64,000 nt of DNA from Conchocele bisecta (Eukaryota > Mollusca > Bivalvia > Lucinida > Thyasiridae): contig CM055267.1 of the NCBI GenBank assembly GCA_029237695.1, positions 13,605,043-13,669,042 on the forward strand. The letters run 5' to 3'. The notes under the pieces are model-generated. The model did not search any database and had not been told where the DNA came from. It was given only the letters and a program-made list of their open reading frames with translations. Numbering within the stretch: position 1 is the stretch's first letter; the number at the start of each line of letters is the position of its first letter. Of this stretch, positions 34,183 through 45,605 are shown one piece after another. Position numbers and translations under genes: made by a program.

Positions 34183-34863
34183 TTCCTGATTTATTAGCAC
34201 ACTTCCATGACATAATACGAATGTACGGTCTTTGCCAGGCGCAGAATGACGAACATGCGTGAGTGCATATCTTGATCAGACGCAGGATGCGCAGGATGAT
34301 CTGGATCTATGCTGGTCGTAAATGCCAGGAGTCCAATTTATCATGTATCCCAGACACAAATATTTATACATTTCCTATACAAGTTTGAAAAATGTCATAT
34401 GAGTATGCTTGTCTGTGAGGCGAACCATTTTGAAAATAGCGATTATGTTGCCGAACGTTTTAGTTGGTATTGTGGCAAACTTTTCCCAGTTATATACACG
34501 TCTTAATTAATTATTTGCTGCAATAGGAAATATATTGTTACCCTAAGTTAACCACTGGTCAATTAACAGTGTTTGTGTGCTGGGCTGTAAAGCCTCTCTT
34601 CACTCAGATGCATGGGGTAGCTATTACAACTGCATGTGAACCCTATTGACCTTTTCATAGTGACCTTAATCTTGGCATACTGCCAAGCTAAAGGTAGACC
34701 TTAAACCGGGTCAAACCAATTCGGAGCCTTATGACAATACCGACTACATCACTGTGGAACCTTGTGCAGACATAGGCTGGCTCACTGCCAATCGTAAGCT
34801 AGACCTTTTTGTAGGTCATCTATATTTAGCAACAGTATGATTTGAGAAAAGCCAAGTTGATAG
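34183..34863. other. Low-copy sequence
   Basis: A remnant of family A interior near 34265-34320 (gatctggatctatgctggtc). Dispersed AGACCTTAAACC/AGGTCA segments recur at 35430-35530. Confidence 0.5.
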
Positions 34864-35165
34864 AATAGAATAGAATAGAATTTATTGACTTAAACTCATA
34901 CAAGTTTCTCGTCATATAAACAAATACATGTATATACAAAATAGTAGATAGTATTCCAAGAGTGAACACATTAACATTAGAGAATGGCTGATTTTCTGTA
35001 CTCGAATGCTTCTTTTAAATATCTACACAAATTTACGACCGTTCTTTTATGATGTGTAGCTAATAGCGACGTAAACTTGAATACGCTTGGTTTCAACCTG
35101 TAGAATAGACATTGCCCAGTCTTGTTGGTAAATGAGCAGTTGTATTTTACGACAACATTGTTCAA
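34864..35165 (-). mobile_element. LINE 3'-end fragment with (TTCTA)n tail
   Basis: The minus strand has a short open stretch ending KEAFEYRKSAIL (34977-35165). A variant of the C-terminal tail of the LINE at 53652, with an N-rich segment then YI..AF..R, is the likeliest reading. It is followed by about 110 bp of UTR and a TTCTA pentamer repeat at 34864-34885, the type of tail left by CR1/L2-like LINEs. The coding part upstream of 35165 is lost or frameshifted. Family assignment is moderate. Confidence 0.55.
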
Positions 35166-36110
35166 TTGAGCTTGCGTCTCACTTATACATATGAAAACAT
35201 TATAGTGTTAATGCTTATCTCATTAAGGCATAAATTGACTGACTGATTCTATCCAGCGGCATTACAAAAAGATGTAAAAGGACACTATTATATTATGTAG
35301 ACAGTCAATCTCTTGTGACATGTCTTGTGTACTATAAGTCTAAATTGCCACGCTCATATGAATATTGTTGTAGACACACATGTAGTGCATTATCATGTAT
35401 TATCTTGGGAGGGAATATTTGACAAGACACTTTCTTGCCTGATTCACCATAACCTTCAATTAAAGGTTAACCTTAAAATAAAATGTAACCACTTAAAGGT
35501 AGACCTTACTCAAGGTCACATTAAAGGTACCTGAATCACCGAGATGTATAAAAGCTGAGATTTCCCGATCCAAGGGAGAGTGCGAGTTTCGGATTTTAAG
35601 AGCACCCCGTTTCCCACGGGAGAGTGCCTATATTATAGTTTGGATTTTAAGAGCACTCCATTTTGGCTACTTTTGGATAAATTATGGAACTGTTTTAGTT
35701 TCGGAATTACAGTGATCAAAATTCAAGGATGGAATTGTTAACTGTCAAGCAAATTGCACCTTTTAATTGTTTTAAATTGGGCGTGTTTTGTTATGGAATT
35801 GTATCGCGCCAGCGGAAATGTGAAAGTTGTGTTTCTGAATTACTTACTGTGAGTCTTGCAATCTTATTATTTACGGTATTAACCACATTAAATAGTGTAC
35901 TCCAGAACAAACGACTTCTCTACAATTTGAGTTTCCAAGTGGTATAACTACAAAGAATTATAACAGATTCTTTCATCTGACGTTGCGACAGACAATTATG
36001 ATCTGTGGTGGCAGCAGATTATCACATCCCGAGTGACGTTTGCAAAAAGTGCAGATCCTGATGAAACGGCTCGTTACGAAACTGATTTTCTCCATTAAAA
36101 CAAAATGTTT
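35166..36110. other. Low-copy sequence
   Basis: Apart from the local tandem at 35550 and a family N fragment (36043-36085, gcaaaaagtgcagatcctga), nothing is recognised. Confidence 0.5.
35550..35662. repeat. Local tandem duplication of about 60 bp
   Basis: Two diverged copies of GGGAGAGTGC(g/c) followed by a gggattttaagagcac-like segment lie side by side. No gene is seen. Confidence 0.6.
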
Positions 36111-36115
36111 AATAT

Positions 36116-36391
36116 CAGGGGCGGATCCAGGATTTAAGGTTAGGGGGCGGGGTGGCGGGACTGTCTTAATTGTTTACTATATTTTCAAACTAGCACCGTT
36201 CGTTCGTCGACCGAGCGGAGCTCGCGAGACTGCTAGGTGGGTCCGGCGGTATGCCCTCCGGAATATGTTTGATATCTACACCCTATATTTGTGCGTTCTG
36301 GCGCATTTTAGAGCAAAACTATGTTTACTCGCCAAATTTTAGGTGGGAAGGGGGAAGGTGCCGGGTTTTCCCCTACGTGAATCCGCCCTTG
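36116..36391 (+). mobile_element. Family P MITE, 5-bp target duplication
   Basis: CAGGGGCGGATCCAGGATTT...GAATCCGCCCTTG, flanked by AATAT on both sides (36111-36115, 36392-36396). Confidence 0.9.
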
Positions 36392-36518
36392 AATATGGTC
36401 GATTATAACGTGATTATTGCCATTACTTAATTATGTTCCAACAAAGAAAATACATGTACATGATTTTGGTATAATGCCTTTCGTACCATTTTAATCACGC
36501 ATGCATTCCACAACACAT

Positions 36519-36765
36519 ATATGTGGATGTAACTGCATAAATTGGGCTTAAGGGTTTTGCGACTAGTGTAGTCCCTGATCAGTCTGCGCAACCGCGCAGT
36601 CTGATCAGGGCCTGCACTGTTCGCCATTAGGATAATGAAAACCCGTAATGCTTCTAACCTATAGGTTTGATCCTCATTATCAGGCTACAATAGTGTACTA
36701 GAAGACCAGATGTTTGAATATCCACAAAACCCATAAGCCCCGTTTCTCCAGTCACAGCCACGTAT
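36519..36765 (+). mobile_element. Family A element
   Basis: ATATGTGGATGTAACTGCAT...CTCCAGTCACAGCCACGTA. Diverged but full length; the assembly gap begins 87 bp downstream. Confidence 0.83.
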
Positions 36766-36851
36766 ATGAATGCACATAATTATAGACCACGCCATTACGG
36801 TGTGTATGGCTCACATGGCCAGACCCCGGATGTGGAAGAATGCGCGTCGTA

Positions 36852-37351
36852 NNNNNNNNNNNNNNNNNNNNNNNNNNNNNNNNNNNNNNNNNNNNNNNNN
36901 NNNNNNNNNNNNNNNNNNNNNNNNNNNNNNNNNNNNNNNNNNNNNNNNNNNNNNNNNNNNNNNNNNNNNNNNNNNNNNNNNNNNNNNNNNNNNNNNNNNN
37001 NNNNNNNNNNNNNNNNNNNNNNNNNNNNNNNNNNNNNNNNNNNNNNNNNNNNNNNNNNNNNNNNNNNNNNNNNNNNNNNNNNNNNNNNNNNNNNNNNNNN
37101 NNNNNNNNNNNNNNNNNNNNNNNNNNNNNNNNNNNNNNNNNNNNNNNNNNNNNNNNNNNNNNNNNNNNNNNNNNNNNNNNNNNNNNNNNNNNNNNNNNNN
37201 NNNNNNNNNNNNNNNNNNNNNNNNNNNNNNNNNNNNNNNNNNNNNNNNNNNNNNNNNNNNNNNNNNNNNNNNNNNNNNNNNNNNNNNNNNNNNNNNNNNN
37301 NNNNNNNNNNNNNNNNNNNNNNNNNNNNNNNNNNNNNNNNNNNNNNNNNNN
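36852..37351. other. Assembly gap, 500 N
   Basis: Exactly 500 undetermined bases, a conventional placeholder size. The ten bases before the gap (36842-36851, gcgcgtcgta) are identical to the ten after it (37352-37361). Confidence 0.99.
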
Positions 37352-37488
37352 GCGCGTCGTACGGCTGACTTTGTTGTATCGGAAATGAAGTTCCGGTCGC
37401 CTGTCTTACAGTTTCCGTTACCAGTTTGTTGACTTGACAACACGGCCCTTACATAATTAGACACACTGGTAGATCCTGATCGTCCTCC

Positions 37489-37732
37489 TATGTGGCTGTG
37501 ACCGGGGAAATGGGGCTTATGGGGTTTGTGTCCAGTGTAGATCCAGATCAGACTGTGCATCCACACAGTCTGATCGGGATCTGCACTGTTCGCCATTCCA
37601 TTAATAAAACACCAGTCATGATTCTAACAAGTTACATAGATCATTATCAGGCTACAAGAGTTTGTTATTTGATCAGAAGCTACACTGGTCACAAATCCCA
37701 TAAGTCCCATTTCTTCAGCCACAGCCACATAT
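37489..37732 (+). mobile_element. Family A element
   Basis: TATGTGGCTGTGACCGGGGA...TTCAGCCACAGCCACATA, full length. Confidence 0.87.
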
Positions 37733-38009
37733 ACATACGCACTGAGTAGGACAGAAAGTCATTTTTGTCGTCTAAATATGACACATAATGGCGAACAATG
37801 TATTCGCTGATCAGATTGCGTGGCTGTTTACCTCGGTCTGCAGCCACGTAGCTTACACGCTTGTTCTATGACTGTGTCTGCGAGTTACGTGCCTGTTGCT
37901 GAAGAAATGGGGATTGTGGCATTTGTGGCCAGTCTAGCTCCCGACCTGCTGGCACACTCCTGCAGCCATATAGGGAAGTATACTGCTAGAAGCTAGATGA
38001 TGATTTGCA

Positions 38010-38088
38010 ATTGATGGATTTACATTTATTGAGCATAGGCTGCATATGCAGCATATGCTCAATAAATATAAACACATCAATTTGTGTT
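38010..38088. repeat. Isolated family C core hairpin
   Basis: TTGATGGATTTACATTTATT, GAGCATAGGCTGCATATGCA and the complementary arm, without family C ends. It lies inside a decayed family A copy (about 37888-38210). Confidence 0.7.
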
Positions 38089-38210
38089 TCACCGACTGAC
38101 AGCCGAACAGTGAAGTCCTTGATCAGACTGCACGGGCTACGCGTAGCCTAACCTGGGACTTCATTGGACGCGACTTCCATAATCCCCATTTTTCCAACCA
38201 CAGCCACATA

Positions 38211-38424
38211 TGAGACGCGCCATGGGATTGTGTACCTACAAAATTTATAATATTTTTCAAAATTAAAGTCAACATTTGAGTACATGCGGAATATAATTTC
38301 GCATGTATTCTGAACATTGTGTCAGCTTTTGACGCCATTTACGGAAACTATTGTAACTTTTGTAAACGTATTTCATGAATTTACGCAGATGTCCGAAGGT
38401 ACAAAATCGCATAGCGTGTCTCAA
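38211..38424. mobile_element. Family H MITE
   Basis: TGAGACGCGCCATGGGATTG...CATAGCGTGTCTCA. The left arm is partly deleted. Confidence 0.83.
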
Positions 38425-38544
38425 TTATGTACCGGTATTTCCATGATGGTTAGGAGCCATGATATTTTCACCCGCCACGACAACAACGGCCTATGGTGTA
38501 GTTCATCAGTCGACCGTATATAATGAAGTAATGTCCTCCGGATC

Positions 38545-38780
38545 GGGGGCCCGTTTCACTAAACTTCGTACGACTAAAATGTTCGTAAGTGCATATTTAG
38601 AATGGTCTGTAAATTTCAATTGATGGCTTTACATGTATTGAGCATAGGCTGCATATGCAGCCTATGCTCAATAAATGTAAATCCAACAATTGTTTACATT
38701 GTTAATGTGAAATTTACAGACTATCATAATTTTGCACTTACGAACATTTTAGTTGTAGGAAGTTTAGTGAAACGGCCCCC
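38545..38780. mobile_element. Family C MITE
   Basis: GGGGGCCCGTTTCACTAAAC...GTTTAGTGAAACGGCCCCC, with central hairpin intact. Confidence 0.9.
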
Positions 38781-38781
38781 A

Positions 38782-39071
38782 GTTAGCCAGCATATGTAGC
38801 CTGACATAACGTGGCTTATAGAGTAGTGACTCACTATACGTATAGCTATTAATCAGTTAGCCCAACAAATGCAGCCTGATATATAACGTGGCTTATGGAA
38901 TAGTTACTCAATATAATTGTAGCTGTTGATCAGTTAGCCCAACAAATACAGCCTGATATAACGTGGCTTATGGAGTAGTTACTCACTGTAATTTTATCTT
39001 CTGATCAGTTAGCCAGCAAATTCAGCCTGATATAATGTGGTTTAAGGAGGAGTGATTCACTATAATTGCAG
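38782..39071. repeat. Tandem repeat of about 75-77 bp, four units
   Basis: Four divergent units each start with aGTTAGCC and contain CAGCCTGATATAACGTGG followed by a TTACTCAC segment and end with TGATC. The array lies directly after a family C MITE. Confidence 0.85.
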
Positions 39072-39411
39072 TGTGGTTGGTGTAGGGGTGAAATGGATGA
39101 AAACACAAATCAAATAACTTTCAAAAGTAATATATGTAATGTGTTGTCATATTATAAATATTACCCATGTCCGTCTAATATTCGCAGCCATTTCCAGAAA
39201 ATTTTCAGAAAACATTTGTTTTTGTTACTGTATACTATATGGTACATCGAGTTGCCATCTCCGCCATCTTTGTATGTACAGCCATCTTACAGTTTCATCA
39301 CTTCGACCGTTTGACACATACAGCAAATAATATGACAGAAAAAGAATTACAATGTGGTGCAATATATTATATACAGATATGACAACATCGTGCTATAAAT
39401 ATTATGCCCGA

Positions 39412-39626
39412 AAGATATACAACAGGTTAAGGTCATGATGTAAGGCCTGGACAACTGGTTCGATCCCGTATTCAACCTGCTGCATTGGGGGAGGGGGGAT
39501 CCCAAAATCAGAACTGAATATTTACATCGAAAAAAATATATATTCAGCCCTGTAATTAGAATAACCCGACCTGGTTCCAGGCCCATACCACACCAAAGCC
39601 ACTTGGCCCCTTCCAATAATAGGACG
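39412..39626 (+). repeat. Family Q dispersed repeat
   Basis: AAGGTCATGATGTAAGGCC, GGTTCGATCCCGTATT (box B-like), CCCAAAATCAGAACTGAATA and CCATACCACACCAAAGCCAC. Confidence 0.65.
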
Positions 39627-39904
39627 TTGCACAAACTTGTATTTATGGGTATGTCAAATTATTTGTGGTATGTGTCAAACGCCACAAGATGTAAAAGTTA
39701 CTGATGTATTGCATACACTAAGATGGCCAATATAGCAACTCCATGCCCCGTATAGTATACAGTAACAAGCTAAAGCAAATAAAAATCACATATGAGATCG
39801 TCAAAGACTCAAGCACTTAAAACTTTGCAGACATGCGCTACCTGGCGAAGGATGGGTTCTACATCCATGTGCAATGATCATACTTTATAATCTATCGAAA
39901 AGAT

Positions 39905-40203
39905 TTTTTTTTTTTTTTTTTTTTTTTGGCTTATATTTAACGGCGGCACTGGCTCGAGGACCTTGCATGCCGTCTCCCAAGAATGGGAGAAAGAACGGAG
40001 GTAGAGATTTTTTGAGAGAAGCCGGTAATTCGTATTTACAGAGCAACTACGAATTATCGGTACCCATTCACAGCTGGGTGAACTAGAGCAGTGTGTATAA
40101 AGTGTCTTGCTCAAGGACACAACGCAGCGCCTCCGGTGAGGCTCGAAACCACGACCTTTAGATCAGCAGTCTGACGCTCTAACCACCAGGCCACTGCGCT
40201 CCA
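39905..40203 (-). mobile_element. tRNA-derived SINE with poly(A) tail
   Basis: On the minus strand the element starts with a tRNA-like head. Box A (TGGCCTGGTGG) is at 40183-40193 and box B (GGTTTCGAGCC) at 40140-40150, spaced as in a Pol III promoter. Next comes a body with TCCTTGAGCAAGACACTT (about 40100-40118), a central segment shared by many metazoan SINEs. The 3' end is a long A tract, seen as T at 39905-39927. The head does not fold convincingly as a complete tRNA. Clear flanking target-site duplications were not found. Confidence 0.85.
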
Positions 40204-40573
40204 CCAGATTATTTTTTCAGGTGACGCATTTAATTAGTAGATCTATAAATAATTAAGAAATATCACGCCTCATTTGCATATGCAAATAGCCTGATACCAC
40301 CGCGAGTCACTATCAGTAAAATAAATATTACTAAATGGCACTCGTAATTTGTAGAGCTGGTGGAATAGTGACACAATTATTCACTTATTTAATTCCTATA
40401 AAGAACAGTTTGTGCTTACTGAGTAGGCATGTACCTTTAATGTAACATTTCTCATGTTACGGAGGAGCCAATCTGCTACAAAGTGGCATTTTAATAACGC
40501 CTTAAAACGTGACTGCAATATATCACGGCGCATGTGCAGCCACGTGATACCAAGGAAGTATAACACTTCATAT

Positions 40574-40720
40574 ACAGTGGAACCTCTCTAAACCGGACAC
40601 CCTGGGGACATCCCACAGTGTCCCGTTTAGAGAGGCTCCAATGTGACGTATGCATATAACTATTTCAAGACACGCGCGACTGCTTTATTGCTTTACGATC
40701 ATGAACAGGCTTTATATTCG
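40574..40720. mobile_element. Family F element (hairpin plus decayed tail)
   Basis: ACAGTGGAACCTCTCTAAAC...GTTTAGAGAGGCTCCAATGT hairpin at 40574-40645, followed by a decayed family F tail (gatcatgaacaggctttata). Confidence 0.8.
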
Positions 40721-40842
40721 GAGATAAATGGACACGAACTATATCAAAATTAAGCACAACTAACTTGTCTCTGTGTTCGGTTGAGTGAGGTTCCATTGCG
40801 TATTGTTCGTCACTTCCAGCCACCCACCTGACAAACACTGTA

Positions 40843-41269
40843 CAGGCGCGGATCCAGGATTTCGGGTTAGGGGGGGGGGGGGCGTAACTATTTTGCAATA
40901 CTTGACTATATTATCGAACGAGCTAAGCTCGTTCGATAATATAGTCAAGTATTGCAAAATAGTCGACCGAGCGGAGGCTAGGGGGGTCCAGGGACATTTT
41001 CCCTCGGAAATTGTTTGAAATCTACATTGCATTTCCTGCGTTCTGGCGCATTTTGGAACAAAAATATTGACACTGTCACAGTATGTTTAGACATGAGTTT
41101 TGATTGAAAACGTTTAAATTTTGAAACAATAAGACAACGACCGAAAAATGCATGGAATACATGGCACTTGGCATGAAACGTGCCTTGTAACTTGTAACAA
41201 ATATTTACTCGGCGAAGTTTAGGGGGGGGGGGGGGGGCGCCGGGTCCACCCCACCTGAATCCGCCCATG
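40843..41269 (+). mobile_element. Family P MITE with internal inverted duplication
   Basis: CAGGCGCGGATCCAGGATTT...CTGAATCCGCCCATG, flanked by CTGTA (40838-40842, 41270-41274). The segment aactattttgcaatacttga through gaacgagct is immediately repeated in inverse (about 40888-40963), forming a perfect hairpin absent from the other copies. Confidence 0.88.
41221..41237. repeat. Poly-G tract
   Basis: A run of G within the family P element. The other copies have similar runs at 20648-20667 (outside P) and 52126-52148. Confidence 0.9.
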
Positions 41270-41750
41270 CTGTATACCATTTCCATGCGCATGCTACTGA
41301 TAGTTATCAAGTAACACGCTTTGCGTTGGTCGCATACATACTGACTGGTAACAAGTAGTCATGTCATGCATTGACAACATACGCATATCCAGGTTACAAC
41401 GGATTAAAAACTAACGTTTTATTGGTCGAACGACGTCACATCCCGTTACAGAATGACGCTGGTCTACTGACACAACTGTCCGTGTTCATTTCAACGAAGC
41501 ATGTCATCGTTGCTCACTCTGTATCATAAAACGATACCTGATAAATAGAATGCAATGCCGGTGTCGTTTGATATCAAGTTTATCAGGCTCGGAAACGGTA
41601 GGGATTCATCGGCGAGCCTTTCTTAATAAACTTGATTGGAAAAGGCACTAATCTGGTATTGGTATGTTTTGTGTACACATATCGTCAAGTCATCACGTCG
41701 CTCGCCAACATGTGGGAAACTCCGGGTTCTGTCCCGCTTCAAATTGCGGA

Positions 41751-41882
41751 ATGAGCGAGCCGAGACTTCTTCAATTGATTTTCATCCTTTTGACAGGTTT
41801 GATTGTATTCAACTTAGCGCCTTATAATGTGGAACATGTCTTCATTAATTCTGGCTCACAGACCACCGGCATAGTGCCTTGA
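41751..41882 (+). CDS. Short ORF with possible signal peptide (candidate first exon)
   Basis: An ATG in acceptable context (gcggaATGA) opens 43 codons. The product starts MSEPRLLQLIFILLTG and continues LIVFNLAP, which is a basic residue followed by a roughly 15-residue hydrophobic stretch, as in a signal peptide or membrane anchor. It then reads YNVEHVFINSG and ends in TGA. It lies in repeat-free sequence of balanced composition (about 41400-41900), unlike most of the window. If it is the first exon of a secreted or membrane protein, the frame must leave at a splice donor before the stop; none is convincing (a gacagGTTTGA near 41796 is weak). A hydrophobic start followed by FNL vaguely recalls integrin alpha N-termini, but this is not a family call. 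Chance is a real alternative. Confidence 0.25.
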   Translation: MSEPRLLQLIFILLTGLIVFNLAPYNVEHVFINSGSQTTGIVP

Positions 41883-42150
41883 AATCGACATTAACACCGG
41901 GCATTCTTGTGCTATACATTTCGTATCGTCTACATTTCGTGTCGTCTACATTTTCCTGTGGCGTAGACAGGTCGTGGGTTCAGAGGGCGAACCCACCACA
42001 GATGTGTATTTTTTTATTTAACTGGCGTTTTTCTGAGGAAAGAAGCTGTACTATATAGGGACAGTATAGCTTTAAAATCTCTCTAATCGAGAAAATTTAA
42101 TGTGGAAATCAATATTGTTTCAGGGGAAGGTAGTAGCGGGCAGTCACATT

Positions 42151-42207
42151 GCAAAACTCCCGTACCGGACGGTACGGGAGTTTTGCAGAGTTACAGACCG
42201 TAACTAT
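42151..42207. repeat. Family Z hairpin, short
   Basis: gcaaaactcccgtaccg / complement, followed by GAGTTACAGACCGTAACT. Confidence 0.75.
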
Positions 42208-42275
42208 GGGGAAGAATGATCTCGCATCCGTTTCCAAACAGGATCCACAATTCGCATCTCTTTTGAAAAGAACCT

Positions 42276-42519
42276 GGGGGCCGTTTCACTAAACTTCGTA
42301 CGACTAAAATGTTCGTAAGTGCAAAATTATGATAGTCTGTAAATTTCACATTAACAATGTTTTCTTGCAAACAATTGATGGATTTACATTTATTGAGCAT
42401 AGGCTGCATATGCAGCCTATGCTCAATAAATGTAAATCAATCAATCGAAATTTCCAGACGGTCCTAAATTTGCACTTACGAACATTTTAGTCTTACGAAG
42501 TTTATTGAAACGGGCCCCT
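42276..42519. mobile_element. Family C MITE
   Basis: GGGGGCCGTTTCACTAAACT...GTTTATTGAAACGGGCCCC, with hairpin core intact. It lies in inverse order relative to 7625. Confidence 0.9.
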
Positions 42520-43506
42520 GGCACGCCACTGAAATCCAACAGACACGTCTATTTTAATAGCAGAGTTTAACAAATACATGTATACACATGTTGAGATCGT
42601 CGACGTTTTTCTCAACACGTGTTCTCAACTGCATGCATGTGTTGAAATGGATATGCTGTGGATTTGATCCATTTATATGGTGGATACCCCCGGCCACGCG
42701 TTAAGGAATGATATCAGTGTTGGATCCAGGGCAGGAATGTACGTCAAGTGAATATCGAACGGTTGGAAGAAACTGATTGGCTTCCGTCTTAGATGTGAAC
42801 AGAATGTCGAGTCGAATCGATTCTCATTAACTCGATGTTCCACGATAGTTGTCGGCGAATATACAAGCATAAATTGTGTTATCGTCACAAACGCCAGTAA
42901 TTTGACAAATCGTATACCGCCGTATTGTGATAAAACACATCTAATCCATTTACATCCTGTCAAATTATAGACTCACTCATTTCCCCGGCTCAATATATGG
43001 GATTGCTACATACCGACCTTTCCGAAAAACGATAAATTGCTCGCGCATGCCGCCTCCGAAAACATTTTATCGACGTATCAGACGTCAACACTGCATCCAC
43101 GATTAGTCAAATGAATATGATGTATGTGAGGCCTCGTGCTCAACCCGAGACCTCAGTTATACGCGCGGAGTCACAACATTGATATACGCGTGGAAGCGTG
43201 TGAGGGTGGGAATGGGGCGATAACTGCATGCTATTTATTATTTGTTCTTGTAAATACGATAATGCACAGATTATGTATGTTTTCGTATTGTACAAAAACA
43301 AATACTAAATTTGATTTTCTGAAAATACTGATGTCGAGTTGGGACATAACGTATGTGCATGTGGAACTAGTATAAAACCATTCACAATTACAGCAAAACG
43401 TGGAACAGTATGAATTCCCTTCCCTCATCACGTTACCAATCCATTACATGGTATGATATAGACATGTACGTCAATGCCGCGTGCTCGATTCATTCGTGAT
43501 CATACT
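42520..43506. other. Low-copy sequence
   Basis: Moderately GC-rich at 42670-43220. Frames on both strands are short and unsupported. Confidence 0.45.
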
Positions 43507-43718
43507 CAGGGATTCCGCTGGCGATCGCCACTTTCGCACTTTCGCAAATACAAATAAACAATTGGCGATACAAAATTACAATTTTCGAAAATTGTAATTT
43601 TTTATCGCCAATTGTTTGCTTTTATCCTATTGGTTATTCATATTCTTTTTTTTTTTAATTTTCTTGATTATTTATTTTTTGAAGTGGCGATTTTTTTATT
43701 TTCCCAGCGGAATCCCTG
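43507..43718. mobile_element. Hairpin MITE with CAGGGATTCCGCTGG ends (hAT-like?)
   Basis: Perfect 15-bp terminal inverted repeats, with CATACT directly outside both ends (43501-43506, 43719-43724). The interior hairpin is aacaattggcgatacaaaat / complement. CAGGG ends suggest hAT, though a 6-bp match is shorter than the usual 8-bp duplication. Confidence 0.8.
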
Positions 43719-43851
43719 CATACTGCATGGTTGCTGCTGATCCAGTAGAAATCAAATATTGGTGTTGTTTTAAATTCAGCTCATAAACAAAATATAAGTA
43801 CATATTTAGCCATTTGAAATACATGATAATCGCCGAACACGACCAAGAACC

Positions 43852-44090
43852 TAATGACCGTTTCACTAATCTTCGTACGACTACAATGTACGTAAGTGCA
43901 AACTTATGATAGTCTGTAAATTTAACATTAACAATGTGTTCTTGTAAACAATTATTGGATTTACATTTATTGAGGCTGCATATGCAGCATATGCTCAATA
44001 AAAGTAAATCCATCAATTGAAATGTACAGACTATCCTAAATTTGCACTTACGAACGTTTTAGTAGTACGAAGTTTATTGAAACGGCCCCT
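43852..44090. mobile_element. Family C MITE
   Basis: GACCGTTTCACTAATCTTCG...GTTTATTGAAACGGCCCC, with the core slightly deleted. Confidence 0.87.
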
Positions 44091-44123
44091 AGCATGTATA
44101 ACACTGCCACCAGAATTACATTT

Positions 44124-44262
44124 GGATTTACATTTATTGAGCATAAGCAGCATATGCAGCATATGCCCAATAAATGTAAATGGATCAATTGAAATTTCCA
44201 GACGATCCTAAATTTGCACTTCCGAACATGTTAGTCGTACGAAGTTTAGCGAAACGGGGCCC
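44124..44262. mobile_element. Family C MITE, right half
   Basis: Begins in the core hairpin (GGATTTACATTTATTGAGCA) and ends GTTTAGCGAAACGGGGCCC. The left half is absent. Confidence 0.83.
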
Positions 44263-44263
44263 T

Positions 44264-44572
44264 GGTCATTTGGCTTATTTTAGCGAATATTTCAGACTGA
44301 ATAATTTGCGAAAATAAAGTCTGCAAACAGGCTAGACCTAAATCAGACAGCACACTTGCAATCTGATATGGTTCTACACTGATTGCAATACAATTAATAA
44401 GTGTGAAGATACGAATCTGGAAAATAATGCAGTTCCAGATCAGATTGTGCAGATAGGTAGGATGATCTGAATCAACACTAGTGGAAAACACTATGGATCT
44501 ACTGACTTCTTACACAACAAATCATGCGATACAAGCACAGACAATTCTAAGGGAATTAACTAGCGACAAGGC
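44264..44572. mobile_element. Family E element, left end missing
   Basis: Shares ACACTGATTGCAATACAATT and ACACAACAAATCATGCGAT with 9747. Ends at ttaactagcgac. Confidence 0.75.
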
Positions 44573-44587
44573 GAATATGTGTGTGTT

Positions 44588-44870
44588 TGCTTGTTGGGGT
44601 TTAACGGCCTATCAACAGCTAAGGTCATTTAAAGCTGGGTCAATGGGTTTAGTACTAAATCCCATATATTACCTGTACAAATGGAGGGAGAGGGGGTGGG
44701 GGGTCCCAAAATCAGAACTGTATATTTACAATAAAAACAATTACAATGTATATAGATCTGATGCCAGGTCCTCGCAACACCAGAAACACTTCGCAAAAGC
44801 AGTAGGATCAGTAATAATCTTACTACTTTATAATGGGCAATAACCCAATTCAACAAATGAGCCAACGATA
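44588..44870 (+). repeat. Family Q dispersed repeat
   Basis: GGGGTTTAACGGCCTATCAA...TCCCAAAATCAGAACTGTAT, diverged tail. Confidence 0.65.
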
Positions 44871-45070
44871 AAAACATACCGGAGGGCCAACTCAGGCAAA
44901 TCGTGATTCCTATAAGTTGGAACCCCTACCATTGATTTACGCCATCGCGTTCGGCCGACCAACCACCCACTACGAATATGTGTAACAGATATGCATTTAC
45001 CCAGACAACCACATGGCGAACTATTTTAGTCTTCCGGAACGAAGGGTGAATTGTTCCGCGCGTGGTTCTG

Positions 45071-45386
45071 TAGCCGATTTCATCAAAATTGCAAAGTACA
45101 AATGTATGCTTATCTAGCAAAGTATCCTTTGAGGGAGTAATCATTTAATTTTCCCGAAATGCATTATTTCATATAAAACTAACCACTGCATATATTTGAT
45201 GATTATAAGTATGCAGAATTATTATACTGAATTTATTACATTATCACAGCCAAAATGGCTGTGATAATGTAATAAATTCAGTATAATACAAATTCATAAA
45301 TGTATCCTTAAATTGAAAATTTCTCTCTCAAAGTATACTTTGCTAGATAAGTATCCCTTGCAATGTTGGTGAAATAGGCTACTGGA
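45071..45386. mobile_element. Family D MITE
   Basis: GTAGCCGATTTCATCAAAAT...GTGAAATAGGCTACTG, with perfect core hairpin. Confidence 0.9.
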
Positions 45387-45605
45387 TACCGTGCTTTTAT
45401 GAGACTCGTGAATATTCATGGCGTGTCGTGTCTTGGCGTACGTCACTAGACGGCTCTCAAACTGACAGGATCCCTCGTATAACGACTTCGTAATGAGCCG
45501 TTGTCTAACAAAACAGAATTGCAATGATCAGAACAGAATACAATGAATGTAAACGTATACCCGAACGGCCCTGAATCACCCCGAACTGAATGAATATTTC
45601 GCTTG

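Noticed and set aside
36766..37596. Long frames of 180-260 codons on both strands
   Set aside because: They consist almost entirely of undetermined bases in the 500-N gap.
40125..40203. Functional tRNA gene on the minus strand
   Set aside because: Boxes A and B are present, but the stems do not close convincingly and the unit continues into a SINE body and poly(A) tail.
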